Source of the DNA: Cryptomeria japonica
Taxonomy: Eukaryota > Streptophyta > Pinopsida > Cupressales > Cupressaceae
Length of the DNA: 64,000 nucleotides
Assembly: GCF_030272615.1 (NCBI RefSeq)
Contig: NC_081409.1
Span: 244,525,924 to 244,589,923 of the forward strand
Direction: 5' to 3'
Numbering within the stretch: the stretch's first letter is position 1; every line of letters starts with the position of its first letter. The position numbers and the translations under genes were made by a program. This document shows, one piece after another, positions 47,801-54,885 of the stretch. Below the pieces are notes generated by a model. It saw only the letters and a program-made list of their open reading frames with translations, made no database searches and had not been told where the DNA came from.

Positions 47801-50800
47801 ATTTTACAACATTAATCTGAATGCTGCACCTGGTTAGAGGATTTACAATTTATAGACTTGGTTAGAGTCTTTTACCCTGTTAAAGGTTTCTCTTTCAACT
47901 TCACAATATTACAATAAAATCATTACAAATCTCTGCAACTTTACATCTGAAATGTTATAGCAAATTCTATGTGCTCAGAATAAGATTACCTTGCTTATAG
48001 CATACCTCGGTAACCCATATTGTAACTCGGTAAACCCTTCTGTTTACTCTGTTCTTCGACTGTTCTCTGATAACCTTCTCGGTGACCTCTCTATGTCTCT
48101 GTAACAGTCTTCCTTCATACATACATGCACACACACATACATACATCCTTTTTTTTCTCTTTTCCCATGCTGTATATATAGATCTCTTAAAACGGTGATC
48201 TAATTCATTGCTTCGATCTTACAAACAAGATTCCTCGAATGAATAACTAAACAAAAATATTTCATTGGTTAGATTGACCTTGCAATCATAGTGCAATTTC
48301 CAATGTAATAACGGTTAGATGTGCCTCGATCTCGTAACACGTTTTCATGTGCATGTCCAGGTTCAAGTATCTGATAACACGTTTCACTCGGTGTGTTAAC
48401 TTTACTGCTCGGTAGCCATAAAAAGATACTCGGTAAACAGCTCGGTGAATACTGCGTTCTGTGACTGCTTTCTTTTGTAACCGACTAGACTGTTCATACC
48501 GACTTCTCTGTGTGTACCGACTGCATGATTCGGTAATGCTAACCAACTAGAATATATAGTATGACTTTGAATATAAAAACTAATGGCAATTTGATAAGTA
48601 GTAACACCTGCAAGAAAACTAGTGATGCTACCAATATTGCGAAATTGTTTTTCAAAGAGGTGGTGAGATTGCATGGCATTCCACGGAGTATTGTCTCAGA
48701 TCGTGATTCAAAGTTTGTGGGGCATTTCTGGAGGACACTCTGGAAGAAGCTAGGCACTATAATGTACCCTACTTGATCTATTTCAATATTACTTAAATTG
48801 ATTGATATTCTTCAATTAGTTATTAACAAGTTCTTATTTATTTTCCTCATTAGATGATTAATTTCATTATTTATAGTTCTCAATATAGATATCATACCCT
48901 GCTACTAGTTCAGTTTTATGGAAGAAGGGTTTATGTATGTTACTAAAGTGCTTAGAGACCAAATACAATAGGTTCCCTCAAAGTTTACAGATCCAAGCCC
49001 TTACCTATCTTGGGTCTATACCCTCAAGGCTTATGGGTCACTGATCCCCACCCTATCTTGGGACTTAACCTATTGCTTGGATTTAGACTGCCCCTGTTTG
49101 GAACATCTCATTCTCATCTTCTTAAATACTGACAGTAATAACATGATTTAGACTATAAGTATACTAAATTCTTATGTATTATGAATATATAAGTGAAATT
49201 AAGTATGACTGTCATACATATTGCAGTCTATATTAATATTACTACTACTCCTAAATTTTGCATAAGAACATTATCAGGCTTCATGTATTAAGCATACTTA
49301 TTAAACACATCCCCATGCATACCACCAAGAACAAGGATGTTACTGCCTGTAACTTAATAACAGTTCTCATCTGATCCAATCCATGGTGATGTCACTAGAT
49401 GCTTTTGATTCCTTCCCTTTATATCTCTCAATGTGAGGGAGGGGTCACACCTCTTCATGTATGTCCTTTGGCAAGAGATGCACCCTTTCACCATTAGCAC
49501 CCTTTGAAAGAGTGCAACTCTTCATTCTTTCTGCCCTTTGAAAGGGGCACAACATTCCACAATCAGATCTGCACTTCTTCTTTAAATAAGATATGCACTT
49601 CTCATTTTTCAAATTCTTCCCCCCTCAAATGAGTTTCTCTTCTCCCTTTTATATCTCACGTTTGAGGGAGTCACAACTTACCATTTCATGCCTTTTGACC
49701 TTTCATTAACTTTAATAAAATTTTAATTATATTTCATTATATTCTTTTATATTTTAATTTTAATTTTTATATTTATTCTTTTGTATTTTAATTTTATTAT
49801 TATTTATTATTAAATTATATTTCAAAGTAGGGACATTACAGGCACAAATTTGAGTTTTAGTTCTGCATATCATCCACAAACGGATGGTCAAACAGAGGTT
49901 GTTAATTGAAGCCTTGGTGATATGTTGAGATGCATTGTTGGGAAGACACCAGGCAATTGGGATCTAGCCTTGGCTCAAGCTGAGTTTGCATTTAATGATT
50001 CTCCCAATCGAAGCACGTGATTCGGTCCTATTTATATTGTATATGGTATGCATCCACGGAATGTGTTTGAATTGAGGGATCTTGGTAATATGGAAAAATG
50101 AAGTGCCAATGGAGAAGACTTTGCTACAGTCATCCATGATCTCCATGAGGAAGTAAAGATGAATATTGAAGAGCACAATCTTCATTACAAATAAAATTCT
50201 GATGAGAAGCGAAGGGAACTTCACTATTAGGTGGGCGACCTTGTCTTGGCTCATCTTAGAAAGGAGAGGTTTCCTGTTGGAGTTTACAACAAGCTTCAGA
50301 TGAAGAAAGTGGGACCTTGTAAAGTCATCAGAAAATTCTCTGCCAATGCTTATGAAATAGCTCTGCCCTCAGATTTGGGAACTCACCTATTTTTAATGTG
50401 GCAGACCTCTATCCATACAGAGGAGATGGGCAGGAAGCTGAATCAGACACACAGATATCGGTCAGTCTGAAACAGAGAGGAACTACTTCTACCTCATCAG
50501 AAATAGAAAGCATTCTTGAGAACCAATGTTGAAGAAGACCCGGGGCAAGGAATACTATAGATATCTAGTTAAGTGGCAGCATCGACCAGTGGAGGATGCT
50601 TCTTGGCTCACTGAACCAGAAATCATTAAACTGGGTCATACTGTTACAGATTTCATGAGCAGGAGCTCATGATTCTTTCTCCACCTGGGGAGTTTGATGC
50701 AGGGGCACCCCCTTGCGTTCTTGTTTTCTTTCTCTGTGTTTTATTTTTCTTTCAGTTTTGGGTTCAGTTGTGTTTGTTTCTGTTCCTGTCACAACTGAGA

Positions 50801-53259
50801 CAGGAAGACCTGAAGTGACTAGAAACTACGACCGAGTAGTAAGAAACAGTTTCAACTGCCCATGGTGGCAGTCGGTTGCCAAGGCCACGGGGGTGGTCAT
50901 TAACCAACCACCTTCTGCCTATTTGAAGCGCTTGGCCGATGAATCGGGGGTTGGCTGCAAAAGGAAAAAGAAGGGGTTGAAGGATAGAACCCGACCAAGG
51001 GAAATCTGGCAGCACTCGACTGATGGAATTGAAGGGTCGCCTTGTGGATGTTCAGGCAGTAGAAATCTGAATGTAGTCTTGTGTCTGCAACATAAGATAA
51101 GTCGACTTCTGTGTAGGTCGAGTTTCTGTGTAAAGACTATGGAATAAACATGTTTTTGTAACTGTGACATTGTCAATGTTTAAATAGTTCTGAACATTGG
51201 TTGTAGTTGGACTCAAACTGTTGTTCTGTTGTCCTGATGCTAATACACATGAGGGTGCATTTCTGAACGTAATGGTAGATTAAGCAATGTCTGAATCACT
51301 TGTATATGTTGATATTTTTGTGTTGAATCTCTTTAAAGGAAGTGTTTCTTGTCTAAGAACCAGTTCTGTTCCTGTCTTGGTTTGATCGACAAGGTTGTTT
51401 CCATCACCAAGACATGTCCTCCAAATTTTTTTTACAACAATCAAAGCATTTTGAAGCTTAATCAAAATCCTACTTTTCATGAGTGCACAAAACACTTTGA
51501 GATTCAATGCCACTAGATCTGCGAACACATCTACTTTTCTCTAGTATTGTTACACTCGAGCAAATTTACCAAATCTCTTGCAACAATGAAGTTTGACACT
51601 TTTTGAACTTTCTTGATTTGTTCTCTTGGACATGATATAATAAGGGGGGGATTGTTGGAATATTATAATTATATAATATTAAATCACAACACCATTGTAA
51701 TAATAATTAAAAATTGTAATATGTTAATAATATTTCACAAATATTATTAACACAAATAAACACCATAATAGATGGTTATAGTTAGTTCTTAGGGTATCAC
51801 TGGCCTGGTTGATTATTTACCAACCATTATAAAATATAATGTATATATTACTACCTCCTCTAAATAATACATTGCTCATTCCTTCTCAATTTGAATAATC
51901 CTTGATAATGATAGACTGTAAAAATGGGATCTTATTCATAATACATTTGATATCTTTGTACAGCTAAAAAGAACTTATAATATGGTGAAAAGATCTAGTG
52001 TTAATGGTTGTTTCAGTGTTGTCTATTGGAATATTGCCAATTCTTTGGATAAGGATGTTAAGTCTTTCATTGGCAATATGATAAAAAGTGTGGCAGTATT
52101 TGATTGTTGTAGACATTATGTGATGCATGATACTCTTATATGTTATGGTCTGTTATCACGGTTTTTTCCCTATTTGACCTTTATTATATCTGGTTATTTG
52201 ATGTACTATTTGGGTGGTTTGGTTTTAATTGGTTGAGGTGTATGGGATAATTTTTGTGACAGCCTCTTTTTTGAGTTTTGTGTCAGCTGTGTTGAGTATT
52301 AGTTATCTTTGCAATCAACTGCTCAAAGGAGCTATAATTGTAAACTATTTCCCAAAGTTTGTTTGATTCTCTTAATTTAAGATATTAGCCCTAGAATCGA
52401 ATCCTTGAAATCTAATGCCTAAAGATAAGATCAGATGACCTGTAATGCTTTCTCTGTAAAAATCATCTGTGATACTGAAAGCAGAGTGTTTACTATGACT
52501 TCTAGAAAGGAGTTTTTAAACGAGGGTTCAGTTTCAGAAAACAAATACCCAAAACTTTGCCTGATTAGCTGCTATAAGATTTCACCTACTAAACAATGAC
52601 TAAATCGTTGCCCACACCCACGTACACACTTCGGCATGCTCTATCCTAATAAAAAATAAAACAGAGCAGAATGGATCTGAAAAGACACTGTAAATGAAAG
52701 CAGCGCATAGATATCCTTGTAAAAAAGCGTTTTCATTTATGTATTTTCAATAAGAGGATAAACGAAAAAAATAAAAATAAATCGAGTAACGCCCACATTT
52801 CAATTTGCATACTGAGCTCTAATCACTGACAGAATGAATCCCAAAACCACGTAAGGTAAAGGAAAACACAGATAAATTCTCTTATCACTAAGAGAGTTAA
52901 TCCTAAAACCAAGTAAATGAATTCAAAACATTAATAAACTTTCAACCAGAGTATTAATTTCTGATTCTTCAATCTGACAACAAATAACAATAATTGAATG
53001 GACTAAAGACCGGATGAAATGTAAATACCTGTTTCAAAACAAAGGATCCTTTAGGTCCAGTGATAATATAAACAAAATTGAGATTGCCATCACCCACTTC
53101 TTTGACATTAAGCTCTTCGGGATTGCTGTGTCCTGCCTTTTGTGCTAAAGTGGGTGTGCTGTTAATGTAATCTATAAGGCTTCCTTTTTCATCCAATTTA
53201 GAGAAGCTTTCAAATGTTTTGCTACTCATCTCTGCTATCAGGGAGTTGGATGCCAACAA
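17721..53259 (-). CDS. MTK: 5-methylthioribose kinase (MTK), six exons, giant first intron
   Basis: Phosphorylates 5-methylthioribose at C1 with ATP in the methionine salvage (Yang) cycle, recycling the thiomethyl group left by ethylene, polyamine and nicotianamine synthesis; expected in the cytosol. Exons, minus strand: 53029-53259, 20201-20510, 19822-19996, 19481-19682, 18294-18508, 17721-17886. Phases match at every junction and there is no internal stop. From the second ATG (53229) the protein is 422 residues, close to the about 420 of plant MTK; the first ATG (53259) would add ten. Visible motifs: nucleotide loop GDGNLNFVY (residues 46-54), VLK lysine (66), ALPYIRC-like AVPYIRC opening exon 2, catalytic HGDLHTGS (239-246), metal-binding DPEF (258-261), [29 protein letters not shown] near the C-terminus. 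Intron 1 is 32,518 bp; the other four are 204, 139, 972 and 407 bp. The gene appears intact; expression is not testable here. Confidence 0.95.
18294..18508 (-). CDS. MTK: MTK exon 5
   Basis: Acceptor TTTTTCAG|GGC, donor ATCAG|GTTAAG. Encodes [20 protein letters not shown], the ALWNN segment, and [15 protein letters not shown]. Leaves the first two bases of the paired-arginine codon. Confidence 0.95.
19481..19682 (-). CDS. MTK: MTK exon 4 (catalytic loop; GC donor)
   Basis: Acceptor TTACATAG|G. Encodes the catalytic heart, [35 protein letters not shown] and [12 protein letters not shown]. The 3' end must be after GAG (19481) to stay in frame with exon 5, so the intron starts with GC (GAG|GCAAGT). 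The alternative GT four bases further breaks the frame. Confidence 0.93.
19822..19996 (-). CDS. MTK: MTK exon 3
   Basis: Acceptor TGTACAG|TT, donor TCAAA|GTATTG. Encodes [37 protein letters not shown] and [10 protein letters not shown]. Enters with two bases of a codon and leaves with two. Confidence 0.95.
20201..20510 (-). CDS. MTK: MTK exon 2
   Basis: Starts after acceptor GGGTAG (AG at 20511-20512) with [20 protein letters not shown] and ends in TTEHKAA plus one base before donor G|GTAAAT. It carries [24 protein letters not shown] and the helical lobe linker. The upstream pyrimidine tract is weak, notable for the acceptor of a 32.5-kb intron. Confidence 0.95.
20521..23580. other. Intron stretch without gene; unclassified repeats and possible solo LTR
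   Basis: 20.5-22.1 kb holds nothing I recognise. At 22.15-22.28 and 23.29-23.36 kb the minus strand has related GGGGACA/AGGTTTGAGGG-type text that looks like one repeat split by a segment of about 1 kb. That segment ends with LTR-like text near 23010-23050 (GGTTTTTCCTCCTAGGAGGT) and a purine run AAAAGGGGGAGG at about 23203. A solo LTR is possible, but borders and target duplication were not found. Confidence 0.35.
23930..24850 (+). pseudogene. Ty1/copia integrase remnant (oldest layer in intron)
   Basis: Plus-strand text with several stops and frame changes. It encodes the copia integrase landmarks in order: [13 protein letters not shown] (about 23980), a DD-containing core start, [15 protein letters not shown] (about 24290), [12 protein letters not shown] and [14 protein letters not shown] (about 24540). 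An acidic spacer follows ([14 protein letters not shown], about 24730). This belongs to the same dead copia element whose RT resumes at 26.2 kb. Gag and the 5' LTR were not identified. Confidence 0.8.
24851..25618. other. No gene seen
   Basis: Stretch between the copia integrase remnant and an LTR-like block. It contains a poly-A run near 25060 and no supportable ORF. Confidence 0.45.
25619..26037 (+). mobile_element. LTR-like block, probable solo LTR
   Basis: Starts TGTTGACGCAGGGGCG and can end CTGCATCA. Contains a TATA-like TATTTAAA near 25715 and AATAAAG near 25931, the order expected of an LTR in plus orientation. I could not find matching 5-bp target duplications, so the borders are approximate. 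Confidence 0.5.
26240..26521 (+). pseudogene. Ty1/copia RT, N-terminal part
   Basis: Encodes [20 protein letters not shown], then [22 protein letters not shown] and ATATKIKTI, with several stops. This is the first third of a copia RT. The frame breaks at ..FLAM, exactly where the CAATG target duplication begins, and resumes at 33,914. Confidence 0.85.
26517..26521. repeat. Target-site duplication CAATG (left copy)
   Basis: CAATG here and at 33909-33913 flank TG...CA ends. With one copy removed the copia RT reading continues across the junction. Confidence 0.85.
27572..30799 (-). pseudogene. Giant non-pol ORF of the 7.4-kb element
   Basis: Reads from ATG at 30797-30799 ([13 protein letters not shown]) to the stop at 27572, 1,075 codons with only two interruptions (TAG at about 30742 and about 30035). 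N-terminal part (about 350 residues: [54 protein letters not shown]) looks folded. The middle (about 29180-28800) is Ser/Glu/Lys-rich with repeated SEGNPHPR. The C-terminal 350 residues are helical and coiled-coil-like ([19 protein letters not shown]). I know no function; a gag-like or packaging role is only a guess. The intact frame suggests it was maintained until recently in evolutionary terms. Confidence 0.75.
31632..33442. repeat. Thirteen 31-bp hairpin cores on a 166-176-bp register
   Basis: Cores start at 31632, 31800, 31967, 32133, 32309, 32475 (truncated), 32518, 32685, 32727, 32894, 33061, 33237 and 33412. Each complete core is exactly 31 bp with left arm CGC(T/C)CTGGTCCCT and right arm AGGGACAGGAGCG, separated by GGGAG or GGGTG. 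A second version has GTCCTT...AAGGAC. Spacing is 166-168 or 175-176 bp, except two extra intervals of 43 and 42 bp. The sequence between cores is far less conserved. Lies upstream of the TATA-like site of the minus-strand element. Confidence 0.9.
33909..33913. repeat. Target-site duplication CAATG (right copy)
   Basis: Matches 26517-26521 exactly and directly follows the CA end of the 7.4-kb element. Confidence 0.85.
33914..34888 (+). pseudogene. Ty1/copia RT (remainder) and RNase H
   Basis: Continues the copia RT with [19 protein letters not shown] and [10 protein letters not shown], a catalytic box [10 protein letters not shown] in which both Asp of the usual YVDD are Asn, and [20 protein letters not shown]. 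RNase H follows: [37 protein letters not shown] and KEIWLH. Multiple stops and shifts. Cut at 34888 by the chromovirus. Confidence 0.88.
34889..35601 (+). repeat. Chromovirus 5' LTR
   Basis: TGGTGCAGGGGC...GTTGTTGCCATCA, 713 bp. The start is TGG where the 3' copy has TGA. Confidence 0.92.
35605..35617 (+). other. Primer-binding site, initiator tRNA-Met type
   Basis: TGGTATCAGAGCC three bases after the LTR end. It is complementary to the 3' end of plant initiator tRNA-Met and the usual primer site of this group. Confidence 0.92.
35650..36684 (+). pseudogene. Chromovirus gag with one zinc knuckle
   Basis: Starts [15 protein letters not shown]. The capsid region carries the gypsy gag signature ([33 protein letters not shown]). 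Then comes an Arg/Gly-rich segment and a CX2CX4HX4C knuckle [14 protein letters not shown] (about 36617-36660). Stops at several points and a frame change at 36150-36310. Confidence 0.9.
36984..38536 (-). mobile_element. Solo LTR, 1,553 bp, in the chromovirus protease
   Basis: TGTTATCATAAAAGC...ATGACAACA, flanked by GTATA (36979-36983) and GTATC (38537-38541). A minus-strand TATA-like CTATATAAGG near 37645 sets the orientation. The right-hand part (37985-38400) is a block of tandem and inverted repeats. No internal coding region remains, as expected for a solo LTR. Confidence 0.8.
37985..38400. repeat. Tandem GTCACCGTAGTTGG units and 32-nt hairpins inside the solo LTR
   Basis: Units of about 35-50 bp with GGAGTCACCGTAGTTGGGGA alternate with near-perfect inverted repeats (GGAACTTCGGAACC, four bases, GGTTCCGGAGTTCC) at 38053-38084, 38188-38219 and 38235-38266. 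Looser versions follow at about 38304 and 38353. Confidence 0.85.
38700..40429 (+). pseudogene. Chromovirus reverse transcriptase and RNase H
   Basis: [51 protein letters not shown], and the active site [11 protein letters not shown] (about 39487) intact. Frameshift at about 39805. RNase H in the next frame: [26 protein letters not shown]-like [29 protein letters not shown]. Catalytic residues are largely retained despite age. Confidence 0.93.
40430..40807 (+). pseudogene. Chromovirus integrase, segment 1 (HHCC and first Asp)
   Basis: [10 protein letters not shown] and CRICQYAKG form the zinc-binding HHCC module. [11 protein letters not shown] holds the first catalytic Asp. Ends at MVHFIPC, where the CCTGC duplication begins. 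Confidence 0.92.
40803..40807. repeat. Target-site duplication CCTGC (left; right copy 48607-48611)
   Basis: Exact 5-bp duplication. Integrase reading resumes after the right copy with [14 protein letters not shown]. Confidence 0.92.
40808..41988 (-). repeat. 3' LTR of the 7.8-kb element
   Basis: 1,181 bp. Rich in CTCGGT-type hexamers on the plus strand. Near its outer end GTACTGA...TCAGTAC forms an inverted repeat around a G-run. Confidence 0.9.
42368..45733 (-). pseudogene. Giant non-pol ORF of the 7.8-kb element
   Basis: One frame from ATG at 45731-45733 ([13 protein letters not shown]) to 42368, 1,122 codons with five in-frame stops (near 45602, 44987, 44786, 43295, 42692) and no frameshift. 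N-terminal about 300 residues look folded ([53 protein letters not shown]). The centre is basic then Thr/Glu/Pro-rich ([14 protein letters not shown]). The C-terminus (43270-42368) is helical and coiled-coil-like. No known enzyme motif. The architecture parallels the ORFs at 27.6-30.8 and 12.9-15.5 kb without obvious sequence identity. Function unknown. Confidence 0.78.
46273..47418 (-). pseudogene. Gag-like protein with five CCHC zinc knuckles
   Basis: Starts as an amphipathic coiled coil ([20 protein letters not shown]) of about 150 residues, then five CX2CX4HX4C modules: [56 protein letters not shown] and [14 protein letters not shown]. One in-frame TGA (46624-46626) separates the third and fourth. 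The tail ends at 46273. Zinc knuckles of this type bind RNA in retroelement nucleocapsids. The usual capsid part is missing, consistent with the deletion at the 5' LTR. Nearest relatives by appearance are copia-type gag proteins; that is inference. Confidence 0.85.
47476..48606 (-). repeat. 5' LTR of the 7.8-kb element
   Basis: Homologous to 40828-41988 from GCTAATGTACTGAGAGGGGA onwards, with small deletions relative to the left copy (for example near 48290 and 48370). Confidence 0.9.
48612..48752 (+). pseudogene. Chromovirus integrase, segment 2 (second Asp)
   Basis: [20 protein letters not shown] and [10 protein letters not shown] hold the second catalytic Asp. Ends at LWKKLG, before the GGCAC duplication (48753-48757). 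Confidence 0.9.
48758..49840 (-). mobile_element. Solo LTR, 1,083 bp, in the chromovirus integrase
   Basis: Flanked by exact GGCAC duplications (48753-48757, 49841-49845). Ends TATAATGTACCCTAC and GTAGGGACATTACA are inverted repeats of about 15 bp; the original start was probably TG. A minus-strand TATA-like GATATAAAAG near 49660 suggests minus orientation. No coding region; the last 170 bp are extremely AT-rich. Confidence 0.85.
49846..50690 (+). pseudogene. Chromovirus integrase C-terminus and chromodomain
   Basis: [14 protein letters not shown] carries the catalytic Glu. Then [26 protein letters not shown] and the GPF/Y-like [19 protein letters not shown] chromodomain follows at about 50545-50640 ([20 protein letters not shown]), the module that steers chromoviruses to methylated histones in heterochromatin. 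Several stops. Confidence 0.9.
50681..50694 (+). other. Chromovirus polypurine tract region
   Basis: CCACCTGGGGAGTT directly before the 3' LTR, with the GGGGAG purine core. Confidence 0.7.
50695..51406 (+). repeat. Chromovirus 3' LTR
   Basis: TGATGCAGGGGC...GTTGTTTCCATCA, 712 bp, aligned end to end with 34889-35601. Confidence 0.92.
51407..51652 (+). pseudogene. Copia RNase H/3' tail and polypurine tract
   Basis: Begins with the CCAAG duplication and continues the text cut at 34888. Ends in a purine run TAAGGGGGGGAT (51641-51652) immediately before a TG. This shows the chromovirus sits inside the copia element. Confidence 0.75.
51653..51962 (+). mobile_element. 3' LTR of the copia element (approximate end)
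   Basis: TGTTGGAATATTATAATTAT follows the polypurine tract. A TATA-rich segment lies near 51830-51850 and a possible CA end is TTTGTACA at 51962. No 5' LTR was found for comparison, so the right border is a guess. Confidence 0.6.
51963..53028. other. 5' part of MTK intron 1, nothing recognised
   Basis: An 84-codon open frame at 51982-52236 is AT-driven and matches no family I know. The rest is ordinary AT-rich intron. Confidence 0.5.
53029..53259 (-). CDS. MTK: MTK exon 1
   Basis: Codes the N-terminus through FVLKQ and ends at donor AAACAG|GTATTT (GT at 53027-53028), phase 0. Two candidate starts: ATG at 53259 and at 53229. The second ([12 protein letters not shown]) aligns with the usual plant MTK start, so it is preferred. 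Includes [12 protein letters not shown], the glycine-type ATP loop of this kinase family. Confidence 0.93.
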
Positions 53260-54378
53260 GATTGGATTATCGATATAAGTTATAAATTCAGTGGTGCGAT
53301 TTAGAGTCTAAAAATTTTGCCCAATCAATGAATGTGCTTCCTGATGTAATTTACAGACTAAGTTTTGCAATATTCAATGAATGTGGTCATTAAGGGATTA
53401 CATCGGTACTGTGAAGGATCATGCTTGACCATGTGCAAAATTCTTCGAGGAGATAAATCATTATCATCAAGAATCATGCTTTACTTTAACAATTATTATT
53501 ATCACGATATTAAATTCCTTTTTAAATAGGGGCCCTATTTTTGGGGAGTCTAATTGATAGCTTCGTATTTTTCAATTGTAAAATGAAAAGAATTTTGGGT
53601 TCTTTACCTTTGAGGTGGGGATACAAGAAATTCATTTTTATTAAGGTGGTAAAAAAAAAAAATTATCTCTTTGCGAAGCAAGGAAGGAAAAATCACTATT
53701 AATCTCAATCCCAACCTAGAATGAATCAAATCGTGGTGAGCTTGAAGGCTCTGATGGAAGAGGTAACGTTTATGTTTGCAATATGTATTCCGTAAATGAT
53801 GAAGTGGACACCCTATGTAATTTGTAAGGTATGAGAAGGGAATTTAATTAAGGTTTCTTTATAGAAAGTTTTTTTTTATTTGTAACATTTGTTATTGGAA
53901 ATGTAAAATTTGGTAAATTGTTAAGGTATTCATTTGAGGAAAGTGGCCCCTGATTTGTATTGGCACATCATGTGTATTTTCATAAAATTTGTGTTATGGT
54001 TGGAAAAGTGGGATCAATGAAAACAAAATTTATATTATCTTCTAATTTTAAATATGGCATGATGAATTGGAATCTTCTTCAATAGAGATGAGGAATTTAT
54101 TATCTTTGGGTAAAATATTGAACTTATAAAGGTGTCAATATAGTCAGAGAATAGTTCAAAGAGGAAAATCAAAGGGATGAAAAGGTACCAAAAGGAAACT
54201 ATGTTAGGAAAGGAGGAAGATATTTTTCTTGGGAAATGATATGACATAAGTGAAAAAATTTCACTCAAAAAAAAAAATTATCTAAAGGGGGTGAAAATGA
54301 CCCAACCAAAGGAAGGGAGAAATTCATTATCATGTTCATAAATTAATGTATATGTTTTGATCAAGGTCTCTAAAATTA
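53260..54378. other. MTK upstream region
   Basis: Expected to hold the 5' UTR and promoter of MTK (minus strand). A partial direct repeat TTTTGC..ATCAATGAATGTG occurs at about 53317-53334 and 53370-53387. No convincing TATA box could be assigned. Confidence 0.4.
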
Positions 54379-54885
54379 GTGACATCTAAATGAAGAAAAG
54401 GTGGAATGTCCCGCTTGGTGGATATGCAATAATGACAATCTATATAGGACATTAGGTTGTACAATGTATTTGAAGACAAGTTAAAAGGAAACTAAAGTGA
54501 AGAATGTTTAACCCGTGAGATAAATGTAAGAAAAGAGCAAAATAACAACTAAGCTATGGGATAAATATAGGGCAATATAGTAATAAAGTAAGTAGCATGA
54601 ATCAAGAAATTAAAAATAATATAAAGAAAATGGTGACATCTAAATGAATAAAAGGTGAAGGCCTCTCTTAGTGGATACAAAATAATGACAATATTTATAG
54701 GACATTAGGTTGTACAATGCATTTGAAGATAGATTAAAAGGAAACCAAAGTGAGGAATGTCTAATCCATGAGATAAAAGTAAGAAAATGAGCCAAATAAC
54801 AACTAAGATATGGGATAAATGTAGGGCAATATGGTAATAAAGTAAGTAGCATGCATAAATAAATTAAAGAGAATATAACAAGAAA
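54379..54885. repeat. 254-bp tandem duplication
   Basis: GTGACATCTAAATGAA at 54379 recurs at 54633, and the two units stay alignable to about 54880 through AGGACATTAGGTTGTACAAT and AAGTAAGTAGCATG. Diverged by roughly a tenth. Confidence 0.85.

Larger units (their letters stand above)
40808..48606 (-). mobile_element. 7.8-kb non-autonomous LTR element (no pol) with two long ORFs
   Basis: TGTTAGGCCC...GTAGTAACA, target duplication CCTGC. Minus-strand orientation: the polypurine tract AAAAGGGGAGAT (minus, 41989-42000) abuts the 3' LTR. LTRs are 40808-41988 and about 47476-48606, differing at about 3% of positions by eye, younger than the chromovirus that hosts it. The last about 20 bp of the 5' LTR do not match the 3' LTR, no primer site is seen, and the first ORF starts abruptly. 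I infer a deletion that took the LTR end, PBS and the N-terminus of gag. Contains a zinc-knuckle protein and a 1.1-kb-codon second ORF, but no protease, RT or integrase. Confidence 0.88.
34889..51406 (+). mobile_element. Ty3/gypsy chromovirus, full length but thrice interrupted
   Basis: LTRs at 34889-35601 and 50695-51406, flanked by CTAAG (34884-34888) and CCAAG (51407-51411), a 4/5 target duplication. Order: PBS, gag with zinc knuckle, protease, RT, RNase H, integrase, chromodomain, polypurine tract. Subtracting three later insertions leaves about 6.07 kb, a normal size for the group. By eye the LTRs differ at about 14 of the first 190 positions, so it is old. Inserted in antisense to MTK. 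It cannot make protein because of stops, shifts and insertions. Confidence 0.93.
20511..53028 (-). other. MTK: MTK intron 1, 32,518 bp, filled with nested retrotransposons
   Basis: Bounded by GT (53027-53028) and AG (20511-20512) between phase-0 codons. Recognisable transposon sequence covers roughly 27 kb of it. The chromovirus and copia element lie in antisense to MTK. The two large minus-strand elements inside them lie in sense. Confidence 0.93.

Noticed and set aside
51982-52236. 84-codon plus-strand ORF downstream of the copia LTR
   Set aside because: Hydrophobic and Tyr/Phe-rich as expected of AT-rich DNA, with no family match; kept only as a note.
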